A stretch of 64,000 nucleotides of DNA from Rhizobium sp. BK418. GTDB lineage: Bacteria > Pseudomonadota > Alphaproteobacteria > Rhizobiales > Rhizobiaceae. This document shows, in pieces, positions 26,127-33,880 of the stretch (position 1 is its first letter; each line of letters starts with the position of its first letter). Made by a program: the position numbers and the translations under genes. The notes under the pieces were generated by a model that was not told the DNA's origin, did not search any database, and was given only the letters and a program-made list of their open reading frames with translations. The stretch is from assembly GCF_004341105.1 (NCBI RefSeq), contig NZ_SLZK01000012.1, forward strand, positions 1 through 64,000, read 5' to 3'.

Positions 26127-26381
26127 CTAGCGAAAAGCCTGAATGCGCAACAGGTAATCCATAGCGCGACGTCTGCGGTCATAAATCCTCGCCAGGAGCG
26201 CATTATCCGATTGCGCTGAAAAACAGTTGACCCGATGCTCTCCGATAACCGCCATCTGGCAGGCGAGCTGTTGGGTTATCTTGTCGACCCTGGTTTCGGC
26301 AAACCTCAAATCTTTCTTCTGAGAGCGTTGATTTTTTGTCCGTTTGATTGGCCGGAAAGCCTGCTGGCTACGGTCATTCAT
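26127..26381 (-). CDS. Hypothetical protein (84 aa)
   Basis: A basic, mostly helical small protein with an AGAGAGG ribosome site. Two cysteines are present (LACQMAV, VNCFSA). Composition (RPIKRTKNQRSQKKDLR) suggests nucleic-acid contact but no motif supports it. Confidence 0.45.
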   Translation of the reverse strand: MNDRSQQAFRPIKRTKNQRSQKKDLRFAETRVDKITQQLACQMAVIGEHRVNCFSAQSDNALLARIYDRRRRAMDYLLRIQAFR

Positions 26382-26477
26382 TTGAATACCTCTCTTTGTG
26401 CCATGAAATAGCGTTGGGTTCGCGGTGGCTCCAGGGCATTCGCTGTCTGAACAGGATCACTGACGCAGCACGCGCGC

Positions 26478-26594
26478 TCAGATCATAGGTATGGCAACAA
26501 CGAGAACGCCGATTAGGGCGGCCATAAGCACTGATGTCTCGATGAGAAAGACCGTGATTTGCCTTCCAGTGAGTCCTGGAAAATAATGCTGCAT
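26478..26594 (-). CDS. 38-residue single-span membrane peptide
   Basis: This gene is easy to miss because it is short. It has a near-ideal AAGGAGG ribosome site before the ATG, and a product with a short soluble N-terminus (MQHYFPGLTGRQIT) and a single membrane span to the C-terminus (LMAALIGVLVVAIPMI). It could be a phage-type holin-like or envelope peptide, or a toxin of a type I system. No antitoxin RNA is evident. Confidence 0.6.
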   Translation of the reverse strand: MQHYFPGLTGRQITVFLIETSVLMAALIGVLVVAIPMI

Positions 26595-26713
26595 GCTTTT
26601 TCCTCCTTAAAAAATTATTCTACATAGGCACCATATCATCGTTTCGCACCAAATATTTTTTTATTTTCATAAATCCTAAAATATTTCACATCTCGTCTGC
26701 CAACAGGTTTTGG

Positions 26714-26989
26714 ATGCAGTCAAGGCCGGAATTCCAACTCACGGACGATGATGAGGAAACGTCCCGATCGGCTGCAATATCCATCGAACTTTATCGCCAG
26801 GGCGTTCACGATGTCGATCGGCTGAAAGTTCTGGTCTTTGCCGGCAAGGTCTTCCGACGTCAGGGCTTTGTCGCGCTCGCTTATCTGACGTGCGCTCATT
26901 GGCTCCTCCGATCATCGAATATCCACACGACATGTGGACTGGGAGCACTCTTTTCTAACGGTAGGCGGAGGCCCGATCCCTCGTGCTGA
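26714..26989 (+). CDS. Possible hypothetical protein (91 aa)
   Basis: The first 55 residues read as natural protein (TDDDEETSRSAAISIELYRQGVHDVDRLKVLVFAGKVF). The end runs into the hairpin at 26967-26999, and the ribosome site is weak. It may be a gene whose 3' part has decayed. Confidence 0.35.
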   Translation: MQSRPEFQLTDDDEETSRSAAISIELYRQGVHDVDRLKVLVFAGKVFRRQGFVALAYLTCAHWLLRSSNIHTTCGLGALFSNGRRRPDPSC

Positions 26990-26999
26990 TCGGGCCTCC
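26967..26999. terminator. Strong hairpin
   Basis: Perfect 12-bp arms GGAGGCCCGATC and GATCGGGCCTCC enclose a 9-nt loop. No U-tract follows, so it may be a terminator without a tail or a transcript-stabilising structure. Confidence 0.5.
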
Positions 27000-27074
27000 C
27001 CATAACCACCTCGTCAGGGCTGAGCGTGGCGGCGGGCTGAGTACGCCTCTGTGCCTTTATCGTCAATCACCCGG

Positions 27075-27096
27075 GCCGCTCGCTGTGCGGCTTTTT
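27075..27096 (+). terminator. Rho-independent terminator-like hairpin
   Basis: GCCGC and GCGGC form a 5-bp stem with a 7-nt loop, followed directly by TTTTT. It lies between the 26714 frame and the 27147 gene. Confidence 0.55.
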
Positions 27097-27146
27097 CATT
27101 CGCACTGCCTTATCGCATAACCGCATAAATACGAGGAACGTCACCC

Positions 27147-27314
27147 ATGGATCCGACCGCCACGCCAGCCAGCCGCTTTAACGAGTTGCCGACAGAAACA
27201 CAGGAATTCCTGTCCACCTCAGCGGGGTTTTTCTTTTGGTTCAGCGAAAGACTGCGGGCGCTGGCGCTGTTTAATGGAAGGTGCATCCGTTCATCGGAGG
27301 TTAATCCTCGTTAA
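27147..27314 (+). CDS. Small hypothetical protein (55 aa)
   Basis: ATG at 27147 follows GAGGAACG. The product has a charged N-terminus and an aromatic-rich centre (STSAGFFFWFSERLRALALFNGR), possibly membrane-associated. It lies just upstream of the Tyr-rich secreted protein gene and could share its transcript. No family is recognised. Confidence 0.4.
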   Translation: MDPTATPASRFNELPTETQEFLSTSAGFFFWFSERLRALALFNGRCIRSSEVNPR

Positions 27315-27344
27315 CCCAGAATCGTACCCCCGAAAGGATGACCG

Positions 27345-27668
27345 ATGATGAAGAAGCTTTTTTCCGCACTCGCAACCATGGTCCTGGCTGCATCTTTCGC
27401 CTTGCCGCTAAACGCCATGCCGATCGTCGTGCAGAAATCAGTGCCTATGCACACCGCCGACGTCGAGCAGGTCAAAAACAAAGGGCGTGGGCATGGATAT
27501 GCGTATGGCCACTGGAAGAACCGGCGGTACGCTTACCGCGACTGCAGGTATTACGACTCGTGCTACCGCTACCGTCCGCGGTATTACGGCTATCCGCGGT
27601 ACGGCTATCGCGACTATTACCCCTATCATCGCGGGTCAGGTGCAACCGTTTACTTCAATTTTCGGTAG
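27345..27668 (+). CDS. Small secreted Tyr/Arg-rich protein
   Basis: The 107-residue product has a signal peptide (LFSALATMVLAASFALPLNA) and a mature part dominated by Tyr, Arg and Gly (YGHWKNRRYAYRDCRYYDSCYRYRPRYYG). This resembles the small secreted YR-rich proteins common in rhizobia. GAAAGG precedes the start, and a clear terminator follows at 27708. An envelope or stress role is likely but unproven. Confidence 0.7.
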   Translation: MMKKLFSALATMVLAASFALPLNAMPIVVQKSVPMHTADVEQVKNKGRGHGYAYGHWKNRRYAYRDCRYYDSCYRYRPRYYGYPRYGYRDYYPYHRGSGATVYFNFR

Positions 27669-27707
27669 CGCCACGGACACCAACCCTGGCTTCCCGCCAC
27701 AAGCGCG

Positions 27708-27736
27708 CCCGTCAGCTCACCAGCTGGCGGGTTTTT
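27708..27736 (+). terminator. Rho-independent terminator
   Basis: CCCGTCAGCT and AGCTGGCGGG form a 10-bp stem (one G-U pair) with a 4-nt loop, followed by TTTTTG. It ends the 27345 gene. Confidence 0.85.
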
Positions 27737-27940
27737 GATGCGACCCGCGTGATCCCAAGGTTTCACGCCATTTGTATTTCGGTTGATATTCGTGACGCAT
27801 GTTTTCAGCTGGCGCCGGAACTTCAATCTTCAGCACAAGTTGGGTGTCGGGCCGTGCGGCTGGGGGAGTAGACCCTGACCCCCACTAAAGTCGGCTGTGC
27901 GGTCCACCAGCTTCCGTGCCGACAACCGGATCAAGACCAA

Positions 27941-28540
27941 TCAGTTGCCCCAGCCAATTTCAAATCGATCAAATCGAACCTCGTTCATCGGTTGGTTGGA
28001 GGGGGTGAGCCTTACCGAACGAAGAACGAGACGAAGCTCAGGGGAATAATATTGTTCGAAAATTATCGGAGGCAATCCGGTCAATTCCAGACGGCTATTG
28101 ATGATCCAAACTTTGTACGAACAAAATGCAATAGTTTCCTCTCCCCAGCCGTCGAACCTAATTGAAGTAGTACCCGAAACGGACTCTTTGCCATTGAGGA
28201 AAAGCGTAGTGTCGGATTGCCAATTCTTCTTCTGTGGTAGATCGTCCAACGAAATCGCATTCGCGTATTTCAGTTCTTGCGTGGTGACGCCCACTCTCTT
28301 TTCGACGAGCAACGGATGCAGATATACAGCCGACACCGGCTGTAGCGAATGGTTTCGCTCCATCAGTCGTTGTTCGGTGAGGCCTGGACCGTTCGGCTTG
28401 TAGAATACGGAATAGAAAGGCACTTCTCTGGTCAGCAGCACGCCCTGTTTGGTTTCATTGGCGGTTAAGCAATTGCTAAATGCTGGCGCTGCCAATGTTA
28501 TTCCAACCAGTAGCGACAAACTTCTTAACAAGATCGACAT
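27941..28540 (-). CDS. Secreted hypothetical protein (199 aa)
   Basis: The product has a signal peptide (SILLRSLSLLVGITLAAPAFSN) and a beta-rich mature region with cysteines near the N-terminus (NCLTANE) and middle (AFCSYKVW), possibly disulfide-linked. No domain is recognised. A GC-rich gap of about 270 bp (27669-27940), containing the terminator, lies before its 3' end. Confidence 0.6.
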   Translation of the reverse strand: MSILLRSLSLLVGITLAAPAFSNCLTANETKQGVLLTREVPFYSVFYKPNGPGLTEQRLMERNHSLQPVSAVYLHPLLVEKRVGVTTQELKYANAISLDDLPQKKNWQSDTTLFLNGKESVSGTTSIRFDGWGEETIAFCSYKVWIINSRLELTGLPPIIFEQYYSPELRLVLRSVRLTPSNQPMNEVRFDRFEIGWGN

Positions 28541-28601
28541 TCCTGATACCCATCATCCAAATCCGCTACCATGGTGCTCGGGCGAAACAACTCCATCTTG
28601 G

Positions 28602-28873
28602 TCAAGCGGTCCCATCCACTTCGCCGTCTTCGTCCAGATCATGAACCGGCAGATAGGTGTTCTTCTCCATCCACTCCCGGACGATGTACCTGATCATGTC
28701 ATTGCGGGTCACGCCGAACTCGCCGACCAAAGTCGCGCAAGGCTTCTTCAATGTCATCGTCGAAGGCGATCGATCCGGAATTGCGTAACAGCAGCGCGGC
28801 ACGACGCAGCATAATCTGTAGATCCAAGCGTTCGACGGTTACGGGTTTCGGTTCTCGCGTGAAAGCTGGCTTC
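28602..28873 (-). pseudogene. Frameshifted ribbon-helix-helix-like gene
   Basis: One frame starts at 28873 (MKPAFTREPKPVTVERLDLQ) and runs to IEEALRDFGRRVRRDPQ. The natural continuation, LVGEFGVTRNDMIRYIVREWMEKN, is in another frame ending at 28602. The junction is near 28715-28730. The combined product would resemble a small RHH or CopG-type regulator. One indel would restore it, so it is either a pseudogene or a sequencing error. Confidence 0.5.
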
Positions 28874-28901
28874 ATGATGACAACGGAACAATAACCTAAA
28901 T

Positions 28902-29159
28902 TTAACGAGCCTCAGACGTAGACATCACTCTCTTTGAAAGGCGTGAACTCGCCCATTCATCCAAGTCGGCTACGCTGTAGAGTGGTATTCGACCGCTATA
29001 CTGCATGGCAGGGCCGCCACCAATTGTTGCCAAATTGGCGAGGGTTGAGACCGCAACATCAATCCCATGAGCTGAAGCGAGATAGGCGGGAACGTCCTTG
29101 CGCCGAAGACGCGGGCGAGGTGATGTACCGACCGCAGCGTTTTGAGTTATCGAATCCAT
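28902..29159 (-). CDS. AlpA/excisionase-like DNA-binding protein
   Basis: I prefer the ATG at 29159 (GAGGTATCAGGAA upstream) over the longer frame from 29207. The 85-residue product contains RRKDVPAYLASAHGIDVAVSTLANLATIGGGPAMQYSGRIPLYSVADLDEWA, the winged helix-turn-helix pattern of MerR-like AlpA or excisionase proteins found beside integrases. It sits near the right att site, opposite the integrase end, and may be the element's Xis or belong to an older element. Confidence 0.7.
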   Translation of the reverse strand: MDSITQNAAVGTSPRPRLRRKDVPAYLASAHGIDVAVSTLANLATIGGGPAMQYSGRIPLYSVADLDEWASSRLSKRVMSTSEAR

Positions 29160-29236
29160 TTCCTGATACCTCATCTCTGGGAAAAGGAAGCCGCCACGGC
29201 CTCCCATGATTCATCGTCCGCCCATTTTGAGCTGTC

Positions 29237-29565
29237 AGGAACGACAAGGGAACACGCTGCACGGATTCTGCACGGATTTTCTGCGCAATTCGCGTTCTGT
29301 TCTGCGTTTTCGTGCTGTTTTAAGCGACGGGAGAAAGCGGGCGAACTACGCTAAGGTTCTGATCTTTTTAGAGAAAACTGGTGCTGCCGAGTGGGATTGA
29401 ACCACCGACCTCACCCTTACCAAGGGTGTGCTCTCGAATCATGTCTAAATGCCGCCTGGGCTGGCAGCCTCGCGATTCTGTTAAGTTCAAAAGGTGAGGG
29501 GCACGTTTCAGGTTTCCCTTTAAAATCAAGGGGTGATTTGGGCGGGTGGGTGAGGGGATTGTCAG
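29237..29565. repeat. Right copies of the two-part dispersed repeat
   Basis: Block A is at about 29237-29310 and block B at about 29490-29565, in the same order and orientation as at 720-862. Here they are separated by the tRNA-Thr-like sequence. Block B lies about 60 bp from the att core. On the left, once the IS481 is removed, it lies about 85 bp from the att core. Confidence 0.6.
29379..29468 (-). tRNA. tRNA-Thr(GGT)-like sequence with aberrant D arm (likely pseudo-tRNA)
   Basis: Reading leftward, the 3' two-thirds is a good tRNA-Thr: anticodon stem CACCC/GGGTG with loop TTGGTAA (anticodon GGT), T arm GGTGG-TTCAATC-CCACT, acceptor 3' strand CGGCAGC and encoded ACCA. The 5' side has GCTGCC, pairing with GGCAGC, but the D arm is replaced by unrelated sequence, making it about 13 nt too long. 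It is either an inactive tRNA or an att-type 3' fragment with a chance 5' match. Confidence 0.55.
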
Positions 29566-29625
29566 GGGCACGAGTGTCTGCAACCCATTGAAATAAAATA
29601 ATAAAGGATGATCTTTGATTGGAAA

Positions 29626-29647
29626 TCATGGTGGGCGATGAGAGACT
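29626..29647. other. attR core within tRNA-Val
   Basis: This is the 22-bp block identical to attL (2222-2243). It covers the encoded CCA end, acceptor 3' strand and start of the T arm of tRNA-Val. Integration preserved the tRNA. Confidence 0.9.
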
Positions 29648-29704
29648 CGAACTCCCGACATCCTCGGTGTAAACGAGGCGCTCTACCAACTGAGCTAATC
29701 GCCC
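29629..29704 (-). tRNA. tRNA-Val(TAC)
   Basis: A complete 76-nt cloverleaf: acceptor GGGCGAT/ATCGCCC, D arm GCTCAGTTGGTAGAGC, anticodon stem CCTCG/CGAGG with loop TTTACAC (anticodon TAC), T arm ending in the conserved GTTCGAGTC, and encoded ACCA. It is the integration target of the 2222-29647 element and is intact. Confidence 0.97.
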
Positions 29705-29863
29705 GCGATGCTCTGTGTCATCGTTCGGTGCAGCGTCTCTAGCGATATTGAGAAAGAACCGCAAGCCTCTTTTTGAAATTCTGAACAATTTGCATGTACA
29801 TGCCGCTCTTCCCCACGGTGGCCATTCTCTGTAGAGGTGCGTCTACGAGAATAAGGAGCGAAA

Positions 29864-30478
29864 ATGACGACGCGAGAGCAGCGGTTGGCCCTTCGGCAGA
29901 GCACACCCCGGACCTTTTTGGATGATATTCACACGGAACATGCCAGGTTGCTGCCTGACCGCGGCAAGCTTCTAGGCAATCTGCCAAAAGGTGGGGTCGT
30001 CGCCGAATTGGGTGTTGCAGAAGGAGCCTTTAGTGAGGAAATCCTGAAGCTTAACCAGCCGCAGCAGCTCTACCTCATCGATCCCTGGAATATGGACCGC
30101 TATTCAGAGGGACTCGAAATCATCAATGGTAAATTCGGTTCGGAGATCGCCGCGGGTCGCGTGGTCATCCGTCAGGGCACTTCGCTCGATATGCTGTCCC
30201 AGTTCGACGATGGCACCTTCGACTGGATCTATATCGATACCGATCATTCCTTCGCGCTCACCTGGCAGGAGCTCATGCTCGCAGATTGCAAGGTGAAACG
30301 GGATGGCAGGATTGCAGGCCATGATTTCTGCACGGGGAACACGGTCAAGCCTGTCGTCTATGGAGTTGTCGAGGCTGTCAACAAATTCTGTGTCGACTAT
30401 GGCTGGCGCTTCGAATTTCTGACACTCGAGCCGGACGCCCACTTTTCCTATTGCCTCAAGCGTATTGGCGAATCGTAA
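29864..30478 (+). CDS. Class I SAM-dependent methyltransferase (Methyltransf_24 type)
   Basis: The 204-residue product has motif I VVAELGVAEGAFSEEIL (about 46-62), an acidic turn YLIDPW, and DWIYIDTDHSFALTWQEL with GRIAGHDF, the pattern of methyltransferases acting on glycans or small metabolites. AAGGAGCG precedes the ATG. It lies just outside the element and converges with the epimerase gene (14-bp gap). The substrate is unknown; the neighbour suggests surface polysaccharide. Confidence 0.8.
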   Translation: MTTREQRLALRQSTPRTFLDDIHTEHARLLPDRGKLLGNLPKGGVVAELGVAEGAFSEEILKLNQPQQLYLIDPWNMDRYSEGLEIINGKFGSEIAAGRVVIRQGTSLDMLSQFDDGTFDWIYIDTDHSFALTWQELMLADCKVKRDGRIAGHDFCTGNTVKPVVYGVVEAVNKFCVDYGWRFEFLTLEPDAHFSYCLKRIGES

Positions 30479-30492
30479 CTGCCAACGGTTTG

Positions 30493-31518
30493 TTACATAT
30501 CGATCGTGCCGAGTTCCTGCTTGGCTTCCAGATACCACCCGACGAAAGCCTTGGTGCCGGTTTCGAGCGGTGTATTTGGCTGGTAGCCTGTCAGGGCACG
30601 GAGAAGATCGGGACTTGCGAAGGTCCGGGGCACGTCGCCCTGCTGCATAGGAAGCATGATGCGCTTTGCTTCATGTCCCATCGCATTCTCCACATTTTCG
30701 ACGAAGTCCATGAGGCTGATCGGTTGGCCGCCGCCGATATTGACGATGCGGAAGGGCGCCTGATGCGAAAGCGTTTCGATATTTTTGTCGGCAACGCGAT
30801 TGGCTTCCGAGGGAATAACGCCTGATAACCTGACCACTGCTTCGACCAGGTCGTCAATATAGGTGAAATCGCGACTCATATTGCCTTCACCGTAGATCTC
30901 GATCGGCCTGTCCTCGATCATGTTCTTGACGAACTTGAAGAGCGCCATGTCGGGTCGGCCCCACGGGCCGTAGACGGTGAAGAAACGGAACGCCGTCGTC
31001 GGGATCTTGTAGAGATGAGAATAGCAGTGCGCCATCAGCTCCATCGATTTCTTGCTGGCGGCATAGAAGCTCAGGGGCTCGTCGGCACGATCGGTTTCGC
31101 GGAAGGGGACAGTCGGATTGGCGCCGTAGATCGAGGAAGTCGAGGCAAGCATGAGATGGCGCAGCTCGATGCGGCTTGCCAGCTCTAGGATGTTCCATGA
31201 ACCCTCGATGTTCGAACGCAGATAGGCCTGCGGATTTTCGATGCTATAGCGAACTCCGGCTTGTGCGGCGAGATGAATAAGAACATCCGGCTTTGCAGTT
31301 GAAATGGCGGTATCCAGCGCGGCCTTATCTTCCAGCATGGCGATGACGGGACGGAAGGAAGGATATTGCGCCAGCGCTGCGTGACGCATCTCCTTCAGTC
31401 TGACATTATAATAGGGTGTCAATCCATCGAAACCGGTTACTTCATGCCCATCCTGCAACAGCCGACGAGCCAGATGGAAGCCAATGAAACCTGCTGTTCC
31501 CGTAACGAAGTAGCGCAT
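30493..31518 (-). CDS. lpsL: UDP-glucuronate 4-epimerase (LpsL-like)
   Basis: The product converts UDP-glucuronate to UDP-galacturonate for lipopolysaccharide and exopolysaccharide. It is a 341-residue extended SDR: GTAGFIGFHLARRL NAD-binding motif at the N-terminus, HLAAQAGVRYS, catalytic YAASKK near 155, and GPWGRPDMALFKF. I chose the ATG at 31518; the open frame upstream to 31788 is not conserved-looking. Length and motifs match rhizobial LpsL. It is a single gene with its own upstream region of about 200 bp. Confidence 0.88.
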   Translation of the reverse strand: MRYFVTGTAGFIGFHLARRLLQDGHEVTGFDGLTPYYNVRLKEMRHAALAQYPSFRPVIAMLEDKAALDTAISTAKPDVLIHLAAQAGVRYSIENPQAYLRSNIEGSWNILELASRIELRHLMLASTSSIYGANPTVPFRETDRADEPLSFYAASKKSMELMAHCYSHLYKIPTTAFRFFTVYGPWGRPDMALFKFVKNMIEDRPIEIYGEGNMSRDFTYIDDLVEAVVRLSGVIPSEANRVADKNIETLSHQAPFRIVNIGGGQPISLMDFVENVENAMGHEAKRIMLPMQQGDVPRTFASPDLLRALTGYQPNTPLETGTKAFVGWYLEAKQELGTIDM

Positions 31519-31730
31519 TTCTACCTTTTCTCGGATCTCCTTGCCGATAGCAAAGTAACCGAATCCATATTTGATCGTTCCCCTTACCGGATAGGCATTC
31601 CCTAGATCAACAATGATCGTCGATTCACCGGTAAGACATCGCAGGGGAAGGAGTTGATGCAACACGTTCTTCCCTTTGCACCGAGACACTATATTTTGGT
31701 ATCCCCACACACGTCGACCTGAGGAAGAGC

Positions 31731-32309
31731 ATGCGTGTCGACCATTGCGAAAATTGTACCAAAACGGGATCTGACGCGGCCGGCTCACCCGGCGGCACGA
31801 AGCAGCAGATCATTACATTCCGGAACGCCTGGCATCATCTGAGGTGCATGGCGTTCGGCGCGATCATTGTCGCTACACCATCTTCGAGTTCGCCGGCATT
31901 TGCCGCCAATGTTCTTGAACGAGCGATCGCGGCCACGCAGCCCTGCAAGCCGTTGAAGATCAAGCAGCCGGTTTTGGGTGTGAAGGTTGAATTGGGCATC
32001 GACAAGCTCGACTTCGTTAAAATCGACACGATCGAGATCAAGGTGAACGGGGATCTGGCCGACGCAAGCGCCGTTGGTACACTTGCGTGCAAGACATCGG
32101 AAGATGCTCCTCTCCAGGGAGGCTTTTCGGCAAGGGCTCGAATTCAGCTGCAGGCAAATCTCGCCACCTGCGTGATGGGTGGAAGTTCGGTCGATATCAT
32201 CGAGACAGGGGGAGAGTTCGGCGACGTTGTGGCGGCGTTCGAACCCGAGATTTCGGCTGCCCTTCGCAGGAGCGTGGAGAAAGCGCTAAAGAAGCTTTGC
32301 GCGAGCTGA
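31731..32309 (+). CDS. Secreted hypothetical protein
   Basis: GAGGAAGAGC precedes the ATG. The 192-residue product has an unusually long N-terminus (about 38 residues) before a hydrophobic segment and signal-type cleavage site (SSSSPAFAAN). The mature part contains CKPLKIKQPVLGVKVELGIDKLDFVKIDTIEIKVNGDLADAS and three cysteines. It is probably periplasmic. No family is recognised. Confidence 0.55.
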   Translation: MRVDHCENCTKTGSDAAGSPGGTKQQIITFRNAWHHLRCMAFGAIIVATPSSSSPAFAANVLERAIAATQPCKPLKIKQPVLGVKVELGIDKLDFVKIDTIEIKVNGDLADASAVGTLACKTSEDAPLQGGFSARARIQLQANLATCVMGGSSVDIIETGGEFGDVVAAFEPEISAALRRSVEKALKKLCAS

Positions 32310-32412
32310 AAGCGGAGGGGCACGAAATGGGGCGATCGGTCTGCAAGCCAGCAGTTCGATGCTGGTTCGTGCCTCATCGATACGCATTCGCGCGTGAAAA
32401 TCTCACGCAGGC

Positions 32413-32978
32413 TCAGGTCCAGAATGCGCTGATGGCAAGGGTCAGCGAGAAGGCAACCAGCACTGCGCAACCGCAATGGCGTGCAAGAGGCGGCATCTGC
32501 GCCCGGCGTCCGACAAGCAGACCGCCGAGGCCAAGCGAGATCACCGATGTCACCGTCACGCAGGCTATGAATGCCACCATCGCGGCGGGCACTCTGCCTG
32601 GACGGCGGGCATAAGGGTGAGGCCAATGATGATGGCCTTGGGATTGAGCGGAGTGGTGATGAAAAGCTGACCGATACCGAGCGCATTCGCGCCAGTTGCC
32701 GGCGCCAGGCCCCAGAGCTTCAGTGCAAGATAGAGAACCCAGATCGCCGAAATCAGCTTGATGACGACGGCGACGGCCGGACGTCCTTCAAGCAGCGGAG
32801 CGGCGATGCTCGACACCGGAATGATGATTGCGAGATAGCGGAGCACGACCGCCGCGACGAGCGACAGGGACCGCCTGACGGTCAGCGCCGTCGACGCCAG
32901 GGCCAAAGCCGCATTGGTCGGCCCTGGAAGGACCGGCAGCGAGAAGGCGGCGATCACGAATGTCGGCAGGTTCATCAT
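32413..32978 (-). pseudogene. LysE-family amino-acid exporter, frameshifted
   Basis: The first frame (from 32978, MMNLPTFVIAAFSLPVLPGPTNAALALAS) is the start of a LysE/RhtB-type exporter with about four membrane spans and stops prematurely after PAVQAECPPRWWHS. The last two spans (MVAFIACVTVTSVISLGLGGLLVG to LTLAISAFWT) are in another frame, ending at 32413. The shift is near 32580. Either the gene is dead or the base call there is wrong. Confidence 0.7.
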
Positions 32979-33242
32979 GTCCGCTCCTAGCAATTCTCCG
33001 CCACCCTTCTCACGAATCCCGACGGATTATTTGATCTGTGTCATGTCAAGCAGCGTGTCTGGCCGAACAGATCATGACGGAGAGCGATGGCCATAGGGGC
33101 GCGGTTCAGCCGCGATCTCCCATTCAGTTGCCTTCGTGAATTCCGCACAGATTGAGATTTATCAAGGACGAGCAAGAATAGGGCCGATAGCAACGACATC
33201 GCTTATTCGTCTGTCGCGGAGGGACGTCGCATCGTTGTAGCG

Positions 33243-33491
33243 ATGTGGAATCCATCTCGAAAAGCTCTCGGTGCAGTCATGCTTCTGAAAAATCTCGATC
33301 CACCCACCGCCAGACGCGTTCTGCGCGTCTATGATGCTATTGCAGACGCAACATGGTTCAATCGCAACCGTGCTACGGAATGGGAACTGCTGAAACTCGT
33401 GCTTCGTCATGTCGCGCGTGATCAGGACGAGGACTATCTCCAGAAACTATGCATCCGTGACGCGCTAGAGCGTTTCCGCCGGAGCGCGTAG
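33243..33491 (+). CDS. Hypothetical protein (82 aa)
   Basis: The sequence looks coding (KNLDPPTARRVLRVYDAIADATWFNRNRATEWELLKLVLRHVARDQ), helical throughout, with no recognised domain. It overlaps the 3' end of the leftward 33373 frame by 119 bp, so one of the two ends there must be wrong. The ribosome site is weak. Confidence 0.45.
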   Translation: MWNPSRKALGAVMLLKNLDPPTARRVLRVYDAIADATWFNRNRATEWELLKLVLRHVARDQDEDYLQKLCIRDALERFRRSA

Positions 33492-33846
33492 CCCTGTCGA
33501 CAGGTCGCTTCGGTTGGGGAGTGGGTGCCACGGTCCGGCCGATACCGTGCCATGTCCATAGCGGTTCTGCCTGCGAACGGCTGCGGCGCCAGCGTCTCAC
33601 GTCGGTTGCGGTGACGGCCAGGGTCTGGGCGTTGCTCGGCCCGCGTTCGGCATAGGCGAGGGCGATCTCGCAAAAACAATCCAGAAACTGGAAAAGCCGC
33701 GCCTCATTTGCACGCGGGGGCGAGGCCACGCTCAACAGCGATCGTCTCGTAACGATCGCTGTCCGCATTTGGCCGGCAATTAGAAGGCCGATGCGACCGC
33801 ATTTTTCTGCGTCGTCGAACCGGGCCGAGATGATTGAATAATCCAT
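33373..33846 (-). CDS. DUF1488-like protein with abnormal C-terminus
   Basis: Residues 1-95 (DDAEKCGRIGLLIAGQM to SVASPPRANEARLFQFLDCFCEIALAYAERGPSNAQTLAVTATDVRRW) resemble the 43699 protein (PPRADETRLQQHVGTICEIA to RVSKDDIAAW) and the general DUF1488 pattern. The remaining 60 residues look like out-of-frame read-through, so the original stop may have been lost. It is the last gene of the leftward tatA/ubi unit. Confidence 0.5.
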   Translation of the reverse strand: MDYSIISARFDDAEKCGRIGLLIAGQMRTAIVTRRSLLSVASPPRANEARLFQFLDCFCEIALAYAERGPSNAQTLAVTATDVRRWRRSRSQAEPLWTWHGIGRTVAPTPQPKRPVDRATRSGGNALARHGCIVSGDSPRPDHARHDEARVSAVPIP

Positions 33847-33880
33847 TCTGTCCCCTCTGGACGTTCAGCCACGGTCCAGA

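Larger units (their letters stand above)
2222..29647. mobile_element. tRNA-Val-integrated phage-derived or satellite-like element
   Basis: A 27.4 kb element lies between 22-bp direct repeats. Left arm on the minus strand: integrase, tape measure, Prim-Pol/helicase and small early genes. A divergent repressor, iteron-like arrays and cargo follow, then portal, S49 protease and SGNH-like protein on the plus strand, then small accessory genes. I see no terminase subunits, major capsid protein, head-tail connector, tail tube, sheath or baseplate, holin/endolysin pair or antirepressor. The shared operator palindromes argue that the core is one regulated unit and not random debris. It could be a decayed siphophage-like prophage, or a satellite that borrows the missing parts. 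Confidence 0.8.

Noticed and set aside
26376..26387. ATTCA-TT-TGAAT palindrome near the 26127 gene
   Set aside because: It resembles the element operators but has a 2-bp spacer and lies on the start codon of a small gene. It is not counted as a repressor site.
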